Shown piece by piece: positions 24,914 to 33,639 of a stretch of 64,000 nt of DNA; the first letter of the stretch is position 1, and each line of letters starts with the position of its first letter. Made by a program: the position numbers and the translations under genes. The stretch comes from VAXT01 sp963827725. Lineage in GTDB: Bacteria > Actinomycetota > Thermoleophilia > Gaiellales > Gaiellaceae. Where the stretch lies: assembly GCA_963827725.1 (NCBI GenBank), contig CAWHBM010000001.1, positions 1,054,001-1,118,000 of the forward strand, in the 5' to 3' direction. The notes beneath the pieces are model-generated. The model worked only from the letters and a program-made list of their open reading frames with translations, was not told the DNA's origin and ran no database searches.

Positions 24914-26152
24914 GACGACCCCTCGGCGAGGGTGATCGCTGTCTCGAGTGCGGCGAGCTTGCGCAGGCACTCGTCGTGCTCGGCCGCCGGGTCCGAGTCG
25001 GCGACGATCCCCGCTCCGGCCTGCAGGTGCGCGACGCCATCCCGGAGCACGATCGTCCGGATCGCGATGCAGGTGTCGAAGGCGCTTCCGGGCAGCGCGT
25101 AGCCGACCGCTCCGGCGTACGGCCCGCGGCGATAGCCCTCGAGCTCGGAGATCAGCTGCATCGCCCGCACCTTGGGTGCTCCGGAGACCGTTCCGGCCGG
25201 GAAGCAGGCGCGCAGGAGGTCGAACGCGCCGACCCCTTCCTTCAGAGCTCCGGTCACCTCCGAGACGAGGTGCGTCACGTGCGAGAAGCGCTCCGGCTCG
25301 AGCAGGCGCTCGACCTGAACCGTTCCGGGGACACACACGCGTGAGAGGTCGTTCCGCCCGAGGTCGACGAGCATCACGTGCTCGGCCCGGTCCTTCTCCG
25401 AGGCGAGGAGCCGCTCGGCGTCACCCTCGCCCGCGTGTGTCGTTCCGGCGATCGGGTTCAGGCTGGCGCGGCCGCCCTCGGACTTGACGAGCGTCTCCGG
25501 CGAGGAGCCGACGAGCGCCACGCCGTCGAGCTCGAGCAGGAACAGATACGGCGACGGGTTGACGCGCCGAAGTGCGCGGTAGAGCTGGAGCGCAGACGCC
25601 GTCGTCGGCCGCTCGGCGCGCTGGGACAGGACGATCTGGAAGGCATCTCCTGAGCGGATGTGGCGCTTGGCCCGCTCGACGGCGCTCTGGTACTCGAAGC
25701 GCCCAGGCGAGCGCCGCGTGCCGCGGGCGTTCCCGTTTCGCCCAGCCCCGGCGGGAAGGGTCCCGAGCTCGCCCGCGAGCTTCGCCGAGATCTCGGCCTC
25801 GTCGCCGCAGAGCACGTCGGCGAACCCCGTGACGTGGTCGAAACGGACGAGCACGTCGGGGATCACGAACTGGCTCTCCGGGAGATCCCCTCCGGTGTCC
25901 GGCAGCTCGACGGTCGGCTCGAGCCGCGCCGCGTAGTCGTAGGCGAGGTAGCCGACGACGGGCTCGCCACAGGCCTCGGCCTCGTCGATGTCGACGATCC
26001 GCGACCCGTAGCCGACGAACAGAGTGCCGTCCAAGCCGCCCGCGCTCGACGGACTCGAGCAGGAACGAGGCGCCGCCGTCGTCCGGGCGCAGCCGGAGGT
26101 ACGCACCGAGAGGGGTGACGAGATCTGTTGCTATGACGGTGATCGGGTTCAT
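24910..26152 (-). CDS. trpE: Anthranilate synthase component I (one frame break)
   Basis: About 413 residues after removing one base near 26044. The N-terminus is MNPITVIATDLVTPLGAYLR; SFLLESVE contains the LLES motif that binds tryptophan in feedback-inhibited TrpE enzymes. The catalytic domain carries SGDAFQIVLSQR, LVGSSPETLVK, NPIAGTTHAGEG and PAGTVSGAPKVRAMQLISEL. It converts chorismate and ammonia to anthranilate. The terminator hairpin of the attenuator ends only 11 bases before the start codon. Relatively short N-terminal region compared with about 500-residue TrpE proteins. Confidence 0.92.
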
Positions 26153-26162
26153 TTCGGGCAAC

Positions 26163-26189
26163 AAAAAAGACCTCCCAACGGGAAGGTCT
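26163..26189 (-). terminator. trp operon attenuator terminator
   Basis: On the transcribed strand AGACCTTCCC (26189-26180) pairs with GGGAGGTCT (26176-26168) around a short GTT loop with one bulged base, and is followed by TTTTTT (26168-26163). It lies between the trpL leader peptide and trpE, the classic position of an intrinsic attenuator. Confidence 0.85.
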
Positions 26190-26222
26190 AAGAGCGGAAC
26201 GGGCTTGTCGGCCTAGGTCAGA

Positions 26223-26291
26223 TCAGGCGATGCTCCCGCCCCGCTCGTGGCGCCAGTACCAGGCCCAGCTGCTGCGCAGGTCGAGAGTCAT
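26223..26291 (-). CDS. trpL: trp leader peptide with three Trp codons
   Basis: A 22-residue frame, MTLDLRSSWAWYWRHERGG followed by SIA, from ATG 26291 to TGA 26223-26225. Three of five consecutive codons (residues 9, 11 and 13) encode Trp, which has almost no chance explanation 130 bases before trpE and 34 bases before an intrinsic terminator. By analogy to E. coli, ribosome stalling at the Trp codons when charged tRNA-Trp is scarce would prevent terminator formation. The ATG is 7 bases after the promoter -10 box, so the leader peptide appears to be leaderless itself. Confidence 0.85.
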   Translation of the reverse strand: MTLDLRSSWAWYWRHERGGSIA

Positions 26292-26298
26292 TGCATTC

Positions 26299-26327
26299 AG
26301 GGTAGGTCGAGACCTCGCCGCCGTCAA
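26299..26327 (-). promoter_or_regulatory. trp operon promoter
   Basis: TTGACG (26327-26322) and TACCCT (26304-26299) are 17 bases apart on the minus strand. The -35 box overlaps the TGA stop codon of the upstream chorismate mutase gene, and transcription should begin at or next to the trpL ATG. No operator-like inverted repeat is seen, so control seems to be by attenuation. Confidence 0.8.
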
Positions 26328-26626
26328 GCGCCGGGCTCCTCGGGCTCCGGGCTCGAGACCTCGCGCTTCGTGAGGTCGAAGACCGCGCCGTAGAACTCCC
26401 GGAGGCCCTCGGTCGAGACCGGGCCCCGGTTCGCGCGGTTCAGGTCGCTGAGGATCCACTCTTCGCGCGCGGGATCGACGAAGCCGACGCCACGCGACTC
26501 CTTGTATTCCTTGAGTTTCGCAACGAGTCGCAGCCGCTTGTTGAGCGCCTCCACGAGCGCGCGGTCGTTGTCGGAGATCTGCTCGCGGAACTGACGGATG
26601 ACCGGATCTGAGCTCTCGTCTGCCAC
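26324..26626 (-). CDS. Chorismate mutase, AroQ type
   Basis: 100 residues from GTG 26626, 8 bases after TACGCT. VIRQFREQISDNDRALVEAL, then NKRLRLVAKLKEYKESRGVG, is the AroQ helix with the catalytic Arg/Lys positions; RGPVSTEGLREFYGAVFDLT is the third helix. It makes prephenate from chorismate, the substrate of the TyrA encoded 1 kb away. It diverges from aroF with 42 bp between the starts and its 3' end carries the trp promoter. Monofunctional, not fused to pheA or aroF. Confidence 0.85.
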   Translation of the reverse strand: MADESSDPVIRQFREQISDNDRALVEALNKRLRLVAKLKEYKESRGVGFVDPAREEWILSDLNRANRGPVSTEGLREFYGAVFDLTKREVSSPEPEEPGA

Positions 26627-26668
26627 GGCCAAGGAGCGTAGAGGACGGCAACTAGACTTGCCGCGGCT

Positions 26669-27709
26669 ATGGCGACCAACGGCTCTCCGGAACTCCTCAT
26701 CGTCATGAGCGTGGGCGCGACGCCTGAGCAGACAGAGCACGTCGTCGTGCGTCTCCAGGAATCGGGCGCCGACGCGCGGGTTGCGACCGGCCGGGGAGCC
26801 ACCGTGATCGGCGTGATCGGCGACCGCGAGCTGCTCGCGACGCTGCCGCTCGAGGGCTACCCCGGCGTCGATCAGGTGGTTCCGATCCTGAAGCCGTACA
26901 AGCTCGTCGGCCGCGAGCTCGTACCCGACCCGACGGTGATCGACGTGCGGGGCCGGCAGATCGGGGACGACGCCTTCGGGCTGATCGCGGGCCCTTGCTC
27001 GGTCGAGTACCGGGAGCAGACGCTCGAGACCGCGCGCGCCGTCGCCGCTGCCGGCGCGACGATGCTCCGTGGGGGCGCCTTCAAGCCGCGCACTTCGCCG
27101 TACACCTTCCAGGGCCTCGGCCAGGAGGCGCTCGAGATCCTGCGCGAGGCCGGCGACGAGACCGGGCTTCCGGTCGTGACCGAGCTGATGGACCCCCGTC
27201 ACGTCGAGGCGGTCGTCGAGGCGACCGACGTCATCCAGATCGGAGCGCGGAACAGCCAGAACTTCCTCCTGCTCTCCGAGGTCGGCCGGGCCGACAAGCC
27301 CGTTCTCCTCAAGCGCGGGCCGTCGACGTCGGTCGAGGAGCTCCTGATGGCCGCCGAGTACGTGGCCAAGGAGGGGAACGAGCAGATCATCCTCTGCGAG
27401 CGCGGGATCAAGACGTTCGAGACGGCGACGCGGTACACGCTCGACCTGGGCGCGGTCGCGGCGCTCAAGCAGGAGACGCACCTGCCGGTAATCGTCGATC
27501 CCTCGCATGCGGCGGGGCGACGTGACCTTGTGCTGCCCCTCGCGCGCGCCGCTGCGGCGGTCGGCGCCGACGGGATCATCGTCGAGACTCATCCCCAGCC
27601 CGAGCAGGCACTTTCGGACGGCCCACAGCAGATCCCGACGAGCGAGTTCGCCCAGTTCGCGGCCGAAGTGACCGCGATCGTCGAGGTCATGGGCAAGCGC
27701 ATCGGTTAA
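26669..27709 (+). CDS. aroF: 3-deoxy-7-phosphoheptulonate (DAHP) synthase, AroA-I-beta type
   Basis: 346 residues. An N-terminal ferredoxin-like domain (about 1-80: LLIVMSVGATPEQTEHVVVR) precedes the barrel with LIAGPCSVEYREQ, GATMLRGGAFKPRTSPYTFQ, PVLLKRGPSTSVEELLMAAE and VIVDPSHAAGRRDLVLPLAR. This is the Thermotoga/Bacillus-like class, in which the N-terminal domain (or a chorismate mutase) mediates feedback inhibition. ATG 26669 lies 10 bases after TAGACT (26653-26658). It heads the plus-strand operon aroF-tyrA-aroA-cmk-plsC-der-gpsA. Confidence 0.93.
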   Translation: MATNGSPELLIVMSVGATPEQTEHVVVRLQESGADARVATGRGATVIGVIGDRELLATLPLEGYPGVDQVVPILKPYKLVGRELVPDPTVIDVRGRQIGDDAFGLIAGPCSVEYREQTLETARAVAAAGATMLRGGAFKPRTSPYTFQGLGQEALEILREAGDETGLPVVTELMDPRHVEAVVEATDVIQIGARNSQNFLLLSEVGRADKPVLLKRGPSTSVEELLMAAEYVAKEGNEQIILCERGIKTFETATRYTLDLGAVAALKQETHLPVIVDPSHAAGRRDLVLPLARAAAAVGADGIIVETHPQPEQALSDGPQQIPTSEFAQFAAEVTAIVEVMGKRIG

Positions 27710-28813
27710 GTGCCCGTCGCGCGGCTGACGATCGTCGGGACCGGCCTGATCGGAGCATCGGTCGGGCTCGCGGCGAAGCAGGCGGGTGTCGCCGAGATCA
27801 CGGGCTTCGATCCGGACGAGGGTGCGCTCGCCGTCGCCGTCGAGCGGGGCGCGATCGACCGCGACGCCTCCTCGCTGGCCGACGCGCTCACGGACTCAGA
27901 GCTCGCCCTGGTGGCCGCGCCGGTCACGCAGCTCGCCCGCCAGGTCGAGGAGGTGCTCGAGCTGAGCGGGGAACAGTGCACCGTCACCGACGTCGGCTCG
28001 ACCAAGGCCGCAGCCTGCTCGGCCGCAGGCGGGTCCGCTCGCTTCGTCGGCGGCCACCCCGTCTGCGGGTCCGAGGCGCGTGGCCCGGCAAGCGCGAGCG
28101 GAGAGCTCTTCCAGGGGGCGACGTGGTTCCTGACGCCGCTCGCCGGCACGGACGCCGAGCGCTACCGGCTCGTCCACGGCTTCGTGACCGACCTCGGCGC
28201 CACTCCGGTCGCGATCGACCCCGATACCCACGACCGGCTCGTCGCACTGACGAGCCACCTTCCGCACGCGCTCGCGAACCTGCTCGTCAACCAGGCAGGC
28301 TCGACGCGGATCGAGCGTCACGACCCACTTCTGGCAGCCGGCGGCTCGCTCCGGGACATGACCCGGGTCGCCGGCGCCAACCCACGGATCTGGGTCGACA
28401 TCTTCCTCGAGAACGCGGTCGCGATTGCAGAAACGCTGGGGGAGCATCGCCGCCGCATCGAGCAGCTCGAGAACGCCCTCGCGGCAGGCGACGCCGGATT
28501 TCTCGCGCGCTGGATCGGCGAGGCGGCAGGGAACAGGCGGCGGATGCTCGAGGTGGCCTATCCCGATCCCTCGACCCTCCACCAGCTACGCGTGCACGTT
28601 CCTGACCGGCCGGGCGTGCTCGCTGCGATCACGCAGGCGCTCGGCGCGGAGCGGATCAACATCGAGGACTTCGAGCTCAAGCACGCCTCGCCCGAGCGGG
28701 GTGGCGTGCTGCATATGCTCGTCGCAGGTGCGCGCGAGGCCGAGCGCGCCGCGGCGCTGCTCGAAGAGCAGGGGTACGGCGTGGTCGTCTCGCCGGTGTT
28801 CGAAGACCGATGA
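27710..28813 (+). CDS. tyrA: Prephenate dehydrogenase with C-terminal ACT domain
   Basis: 367 residues from GTG 27710, directly abutting the aroF stop. The NAD-binding motif is VARLTIVGTGLIGASVGLAA; VGGHPVCGSEARGPASASG and TSHLPHALANLLVN hold the catalytic His region. Residues about 290-360 (LHQLRVHVPDRPGVLAAITQ) form an ACT domain, likely the tyrosine sensor. The protein converts prephenate to 4-hydroxyphenylpyruvate (or arogenate to tyrosine). Confidence 0.92.
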   Translation: MPVARLTIVGTGLIGASVGLAAKQAGVAEITGFDPDEGALAVAVERGAIDRDASSLADALTDSELALVAAPVTQLARQVEEVLELSGEQCTVTDVGSTKAAACSAAGGSARFVGGHPVCGSEARGPASASGELFQGATWFLTPLAGTDAERYRLVHGFVTDLGATPVAIDPDTHDRLVALTSHLPHALANLLVNQAGSTRIERHDPLLAAGGSLRDMTRVAGANPRIWVDIFLENAVAIAETLGEHRRRIEQLENALAAGDAGFLARWIGEAAGNRRRMLEVAYPDPSTLHQLRVHVPDRPGVLAAITQALGAERINIEDFELKHASPERGGVLHMLVAGAREAERAAALLEEQGYGVVVSPVFEDR

Positions 28814-30096
28814 CGCTCGTCGAGCCGGCGAGAATGCTCACCGGTCACATCGGTGTTCCCGGGGACAAGTCGATCTCCCACCGAGCGGTGCTCCTCGGCG
28901 CGATTGGCGAGGGCGAGACGACGATCGCAGGCTTCGGCCGCTCGGCTGACACCGAGTCGACGCTCGCCGCGGTTCGCGCGCTCGGTGCGGAGGTTGCCGA
29001 GGACGAGGTCGACCTCGTCCGGGTGGAAGGGCGCGGGCTGCAAGGGCTGAACGGGTCTGGTGAGCCGATCGACTGCGGGAACTCCGGCACGACGTTACGG
29101 CTCCTCCCCGGCATCCTCGTTGGGCAGAGTGGCCGCTTCGAGCTGACGGGCGATGAGTCGCTTCGCTCGCGGCCGGTCGAGCGCATCGCCGAGCCGCTCA
29201 GGCAGATGGGTGCGTCGGTCGAGACCGCGGACGGACATGCACCGCTCGTCGTCGAGGGCGGCCGGGAGCTGAGCGGAATCCGCTACGAGCTGCCCGTGGC
29301 CAGCGCCCAGGTGAAGTCGGCGGTCCTGCTGGCGGGGCTCTATGCCTCGGGAGAGACGACCGTCGTCGAGCCGATTCCGACTCGCAACCACACGGAGATC
29401 ATGCTTCGGGCCGGGGGCGTTTCGGTTCGGCGCGCGGGCCACAAGATGACCGTCGGCCGGGTGGAGCGGCTCGAGCTCGGACGCGTCGAGGTGCCTGGTG
29501 ACTTCTCCTCGGCGGCGCCTTTCATCGTTGCTGCGACGTTGCTGCCGGGGTCGGAGCTGATCGTGCACGATGTGGGGCTGAATCCCACGCGCACGGGCCT
29601 CCTCGACGTCCTCGGCCGGATGGGCGCGCGGATCACCGTCCTCAACAGGCGGAGCCTCGGGGGTGAGCCCGTCGGCGACCTCGAGGTGCACGCGGCCGAG
29701 CTGACGGCGACTGCGATCGGGCCGGAGGAGGTGCCGAGGCTGATCGACGAGTTGCCTCTGGTCTCGCTCGCGGCTGCCTCCGCACACGGCGAGACAGTCA
29801 TCCGCGGCGCGGGCGAGCTGCGTGTCAAGGAAACGGACCGAATCGAAAGTGTGAGAACTTCGCTACGTGCCCTTGGCGTGCACGTGACGGCGAGCGATGA
29901 TGACCTCAGGGTGAGAGGGGTCCCAACCCGCCCAAAGGGTGGGGGTATGAGCTCACACGGGGATCATCGGCTTGCGATGCTCGGTGCGGTTGCGGGTCTC
30001 GTCTCGCGCGAGGGAGTGCGCATCGAGGGAGCTGAGGCCGTCGGGGTAAGCTTCCCTGGATTCCTCGACCTTCTCGAGTCGGTCACACAGCGATGA
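28810..30096 (+). CDS. aroA: 3-phosphoshikimate 1-carboxyvinyltransferase (EPSP synthase)
   Basis: 428 residues. GVPGDKSISHRAVLLGAIGE, CGNSGTTLRLLPGIL, LRSRPVERIAEPLRQMGA, LPVASAQVKSAVLLAGLYAS and ELRVKETDRIESVRTSLRAL are all EPSP synthase hallmarks; GMSSHGDHRLAMLGAVAGL closes the active site. NSGTTLR is the variant form of the NAGTAxR motif. The enzyme makes the chorismate precursor used by trpE, tyrA and chorismate mutase here. It overlaps tyrA (ATGA) and cmk (4 bases). Confidence 0.95.
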   Translation: MTLVEPARMLTGHIGVPGDKSISHRAVLLGAIGEGETTIAGFGRSADTESTLAAVRALGAEVAEDEVDLVRVEGRGLQGLNGSGEPIDCGNSGTTLRLLPGILVGQSGRFELTGDESLRSRPVERIAEPLRQMGASVETADGHAPLVVEGGRELSGIRYELPVASAQVKSAVLLAGLYASGETTVVEPIPTRNHTEIMLRAGGVSVRRAGHKMTVGRVERLELGRVEVPGDFSSAAPFIVAATLLPGSELIVHDVGLNPTRTGLLDVLGRMGARITVLNRRSLGGEPVGDLEVHAAELTATAIGPEEVPRLIDELPLVSLAAASAHGETVIRGAGELRVKETDRIESVRTSLRALGVHVTASDDDLRVRGVPTRPKGGGMSSHGDHRLAMLGAVAGLVSREGVRIEGAEAVGVSFPGFLDLLESVTQR

Positions 30097-30725
30097 TCGT
30101 TGCCATCGACGGGCCTGCCGGGGCGGGAAAGAGCACGGTCGCAAGCCAGCTCGCAGAACGCCTCGGCTTTCGCTACCTCGACACCGGGGCGATGTACCGC
30201 GCCCTCACCTGGCTCGCGATGCGGGAGGGGATCCCGCTTGCGGAGGGCGACAGGCTCGGTGAGCTTGCCCGGGAGCAGCAGGTCGACCTCGACGAGTTCG
30301 GCCGCGTGTCGATCGCGGGCACGGACGTCACTTCCGCGATCCGCCAGTCGCGAATCGACCGGCTCGTGCCCGTCGTCGCCCGACACCCCCAGGTCCGCAC
30401 CGTCATGCGCGAGCGGCAGCGCGAGCTGGCCGAGCTCGGCGACGCGGTCATCGAGGGGCGCGACATCGGCACCGTCGTCTGCCCGGAGGCGGAAGTGAAG
30501 GTGTACCTCCAGGCCGACCGGGCGGTCCGAGAGCAGCGGCGGCTCGCAGAGCGGCCCGACATCGGAGCCGATGCGCTCGCCACCGACCTACGCGCGCGTG
30601 ACGACAGCGACGCGGTGCGGATGCAGCCGGCGCAGGACGCACTCGAGATCGACACGAGCGATCTCGACGTCGGGGACGTGGTCGACCGGATCGAGAAGCT
30701 CGTCCGCGAGCGCCTGCCGGCATGA
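30093..30725 (+). CDS. cmk: Cytidylate kinase
   Basis: 210 residues. P-loop IDGPAGAGKSTVASQLAER; then FRYLDTGAMYRALTWLAMRE, EGRDIGTVVCPEAEVKVYLQ and RDDSDAVRMQPAQDALEIDT, all typical. It phosphorylates CMP and dCMP. The insert seen in some long Cmk proteins is short here. The aroA-cmk pairing is common in bacteria. It overlaps aroA and plsC by 4 bases each. Confidence 0.94.
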   Translation: MIVAIDGPAGAGKSTVASQLAERLGFRYLDTGAMYRALTWLAMREGIPLAEGDRLGELAREQQVDLDEFGRVSIAGTDVTSAIRQSRIDRLVPVVARHPQVRTVMRERQRELAELGDAVIEGRDIGTVVCPEAEVKVYLQADRAVREQRRLAERPDIGADALATDLRARDDSDAVRMQPAQDALEIDTSDLDVGDVVDRIEKLVRERLPA

Positions 30726-31369
30726 ACCGCACGGATGTCGTCTGGGCGATCGGGCGCGCGACGATCGGCACAGCTGTTCGCCTCGGCGCGCCCTTGCGGA
30801 GCTACGGCGTCGAGCGCGTGCCGCGGGAAGGCGGGCTCGTGATGGGCTTCAACCACTTCCACTGGCTCGACCCACCCGTCTTCGGAACGCTCTCCCCGCG
30901 AACGATCTACTACCTCGCCAAGGTCGAAGCCCATCGCGTGCCGGGTCTCGGTCAGCTGATGCGGGCCTTCGGAACGCGTTCGGTGCGCCGCGGCGAGTCG
31001 GACCGCGATGCCGTCCGAACGATGCGTGAGATCGTCCGGGAGGGACACGCGCTGGGCATGTTCGTCGAAGGAACGCGGCAGGTGAGCGGAGTGCCGGGCG
31101 AGGCCAAGCCGGGCGCCGCGATGGTCGCGCTCCAGGAGGGCGTGCCGTTTCTCCCGGCCGCGATCCACGGGACCCAGTTCTGGCGCTTTGGCAACCGCCA
31201 CCCGGTCTCCATCGCGTGGGGCAAGCCGATGACCTTCGAGGGCCTGCCGACAGGCGGAAAGGGCTACCGAGAGGCCTCGGCCGCAATCCAGGAAGAGATC
31301 CACAAGCTCTGGCGCTTCCTCGTCGAGATGCACGAGCAGGGGCGCCCGGCAAACGCAACCCCGCCGTGA
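30722..31369 (+). CDS. plsC: 1-acyl-sn-glycerol-3-phosphate acyltransferase family protein
   Basis: 215 residues. The catalytic HX4D motif appears in GFNHFHWLDPPVFG, and the second motif in MFVEGTRQVSGVP (usually FPEGTR, here FVEGTR). The N-terminus (IGRATIGTAVRLGAPLRSYG) is amphipathic, not a strong membrane helix. It acylates lysophosphatidate or a related lipid at the membrane. The order cmk-plsC-der-gpsA is conserved in actinobacteria. Confidence 0.85.
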   Translation: MNRTDVVWAIGRATIGTAVRLGAPLRSYGVERVPREGGLVMGFNHFHWLDPPVFGTLSPRTIYYLAKVEAHRVPGLGQLMRAFGTRSVRRGESDRDAVRTMREIVREGHALGMFVEGTRQVSGVPGEAKPGAAMVALQEGVPFLPAAIHGTQFWRFGNRHPVSIAWGKPMTFEGLPTGGKGYREASAAIQEEIHKLWRFLVEMHEQGRPANATPP

Positions 31370-32679
31370 GCCGGGCTGACGAGCTTCTCGGCACCGTCGC
31401 TGTCGTCGGATTCCCCAACGTCGGCAAGTCCACGCTCGTCAACCGGCTGACGGGCACCCGGCAGGCGGTCGTCCACGAGACCCCCGGCGTCACGCGCGAC
31501 CGCAAGGAGGTCGTCTGCGAGTGGTCCGGGCACCGCTTCCTGCTCGTGGATACGGGTGGCGTCGACATCGCCGACAGCTCTCCCCTCACCAAGCAGGTTG
31601 CCGAGCAGGCCCGGACGGCGATCGCCGAAGCCGACCTCGTCCTGTTCGTCGTCGACACCCGGGCCGGAATCACGCCAGGCGACGAGGAGCTGGCGGCGAT
31701 CCTGCGGCACTCGCGCAAGCCGATCTTCCTGATCGCGAACAAGATCGACGAGCCGGGGCGCGAGGCGGAGGCCTTCGAGTTTCACCGGCTCGGCCTCGGT
31801 GACCCGATTCCCATGTCGGCAGTTCACGGCCACGGCACGGGCGATCTCCTCGACGCGATCGTTGCGCGCCTGCCCGGAAGCGGGCCGACCGAGGCGGGCG
31901 ACGATGCGATCCAGGTGGCGATCCTCGGGCGGCCGAACGCGGGCAAGTCGAGCCTGCTGAACGCGCTCCTCGGCGAGGAGCGGGTGATCGTGTCCGAGCA
32001 GCCGGGGACGACACGCGACTCGATCGACACGGTGCTGAAGCGCGGCGAGCGGACGTTCGTCCTCGTCGACACAGCGGGCCTCCGGCGCAAGCAGAAACAG
32101 CGACAGGGAATCGAGTACTACTCGGAGCTTCGGGCCTTGCAGGCTGCGGAGCGGGCGGACGTTGCGCTCGTCCTCGTCGACGCGGGCGAGGGCGTCGTCG
32201 AGCACGACCTCGCGATCGCCGACATTGCGCGCAAGTCGATGTCGTCGACACTCGTCGTCCTCTCCAAGTGGGACATCGCCGAGGTCGGTATCGAAGAGGT
32301 TCGCGACCGGCTGGAGCCGCGCCTTCGCCAGCGGCCGCCGATCGTCGCGGCCTCGGCGAAGACCATGCGCGGCGTGGGGAAGGTCCTCGACCGGGTCGAG
32401 GAGCTCTACACGAAGCACACGGCGCGGATCCCCACCGGTGAGCTGAACCGCTTCCTCGGCGAGCTCCGGGAGGTCCGCGAGCCCCCGTCGCGAAACGGGA
32501 AGCGGCTGAACCTCCTCTACGGAACCCAGACCACGGTGCGACCGCCGCGCTTTCGATTCTTCGTCAACGACCCCGGCCTGATCACGCGCGATTACGGCTA
32601 CTGGGTCGAGAACCAGTTGCGAGAGCGCTTCGATCTCGAGGGCGTCCCCGTGGCAATCGACTTCGTCAGGCGCTCGTGA
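31366..32679 (+). CDS. der: Ribosome biogenesis GTPase Der (EngA)
   Basis: 437 residues with two consecutive G domains: GFPNVGKSTLVNRL and VVHETPGVTRDRKEVVCEW in the first, GRPNAGKSSLLNALLGEE and VSEQPGTTRDSIDTVLKRGE in the second, each with NKID or SKWD, followed by the C-terminal KH-like domain (NLLYGTQTTVRPPRFRFFVN). It acts in 50S assembly. GTG 31366 overlaps the plsC stop (GTGA). Confidence 0.95.
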   Translation: MSRADELLGTVAVVGFPNVGKSTLVNRLTGTRQAVVHETPGVTRDRKEVVCEWSGHRFLLVDTGGVDIADSSPLTKQVAEQARTAIAEADLVLFVVDTRAGITPGDEELAAILRHSRKPIFLIANKIDEPGREAEAFEFHRLGLGDPIPMSAVHGHGTGDLLDAIVARLPGSGPTEAGDDAIQVAILGRPNAGKSSLLNALLGEERVIVSEQPGTTRDSIDTVLKRGERTFVLVDTAGLRRKQKQRQGIEYYSELRALQAAERADVALVLVDAGEGVVEHDLAIADIARKSMSSTLVVLSKWDIAEVGIEEVRDRLEPRLRQRPPIVAASAKTMRGVGKVLDRVEELYTKHTARIPTGELNRFLGELREVREPPSRNGKRLNLLYGTQTTVRPPRFRFFVNDPGLITRDYGYWVENQLRERFDLEGVPVAIDFVRRS

Positions 32680-33629
32680 AAGTCGTCATCGTCGGTGCCG
32701 GGGCATGGGGGACTGCGTTCGCTCGGCTGCTTGCCGACCGCGGGCACGAGGTGACGCTTGCCGCGCGCGATGCCGAGCAGGCTCGCACGATCGCGGAGAC
32801 GGGGCGCAATCCCAGGTATCTCACGGACGTCGTGCTGGACGACGTCGCAGCGTCGCCGCTCGAAGAGGCGCCGTTCTCGGCTGCCGAGCTCGTCGTCGTC
32901 GCAGTTCCGAGCCAGGCGTTCGGCGAGGTCGTGGCCGGGCTTCCGGAGGACCGGCCGGTGTTGAGCCTGACCAAAGGGCTCGACCCGGTGACCGGGAACC
33001 GGCTCTCGACTCTCGTGGGAGACCGGCCGGTGGCGGTCCTATCGGGGCCGAATTTCGCCGAGGAGATCGGCCACGGCCTCCCCGCAGCGGCCGTCATCGC
33101 GAGCGAGGACACGGAGCTGGGGGAGCGGCTTCAGCGAGAGATCAACTCGCTCATCTTCCGCGTCTACGTCAACCAGGACGTCGTCGGCACCGAGGTCGCT
33201 GGGGCGGCGAAGAACGTGATCGCCCTCGCGGCCGGCGGTGTCGACGGACTGGGGCTCGGCGACAACGCGAAGAGCGGGATCGTCACCCGTGGCCTCGCGG
33301 AGATGTCACGACTCGGCGAGGCGTGCGGAGGCCGCGGCGAGACCTTTGCCGGTCTCGCGGGCATCGGAGACCTGATCGCGACCAGTTGGTCGCATCACGG
33401 CCGCAACCGGCGCGCCGGCGAGTTGATCGCGCGCGGCTCGGCGCCCGAGGATGCCGCCGCCGAGATCGGCACTGTCGAAGGGCTGACGACGGCGCCGGTG
33501 CTCCGGGAGCTCTCCCGGCGTGTGGGCGTCGAGATGCCGATCACGAACTCCGTCTGCGAGATTCTCGACGGCAAGAGCCTCGATGAGTTGATTGCCGGTC
33601 TCATGGGTAGGCGACCGACCGCCGAATAG
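32676..33629 (+). CDS. gpsA: Glycerol-3-phosphate dehydrogenase [NAD(P)+]
   Basis: 317 residues. NAD-binding VVIVGAGAWGTAFARLLADR; catalytic Lys region GTEVAGAAKNVIALAAGGVD; then FAGLAGIGDLIATSWSHHGR and RRAGELIARG, all conserved. It supplies sn-glycerol-3-phosphate for phospholipid synthesis and is the last gene of the operon, overlapping der by 4 bases (GTGA). An unrelated leaderless gene follows. Confidence 0.95.
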   Translation: MKVVIVGAGAWGTAFARLLADRGHEVTLAARDAEQARTIAETGRNPRYLTDVVLDDVAASPLEEAPFSAAELVVVAVPSQAFGEVVAGLPEDRPVLSLTKGLDPVTGNRLSTLVGDRPVAVLSGPNFAEEIGHGLPAAAVIASEDTELGERLQREINSLIFRVYVNQDVVGTEVAGAAKNVIALAAGGVDGLGLGDNAKSGIVTRGLAEMSRLGEACGGRGETFAGLAGIGDLIATSWSHHGRNRRAGELIARGSAPEDAAAEIGTVEGLTTAPVLRELSRRVGVEMPITNSVCEILDGKSLDELIAGLMGRRPTAE

Positions 33630-33639
33630 GATGTTTGTC

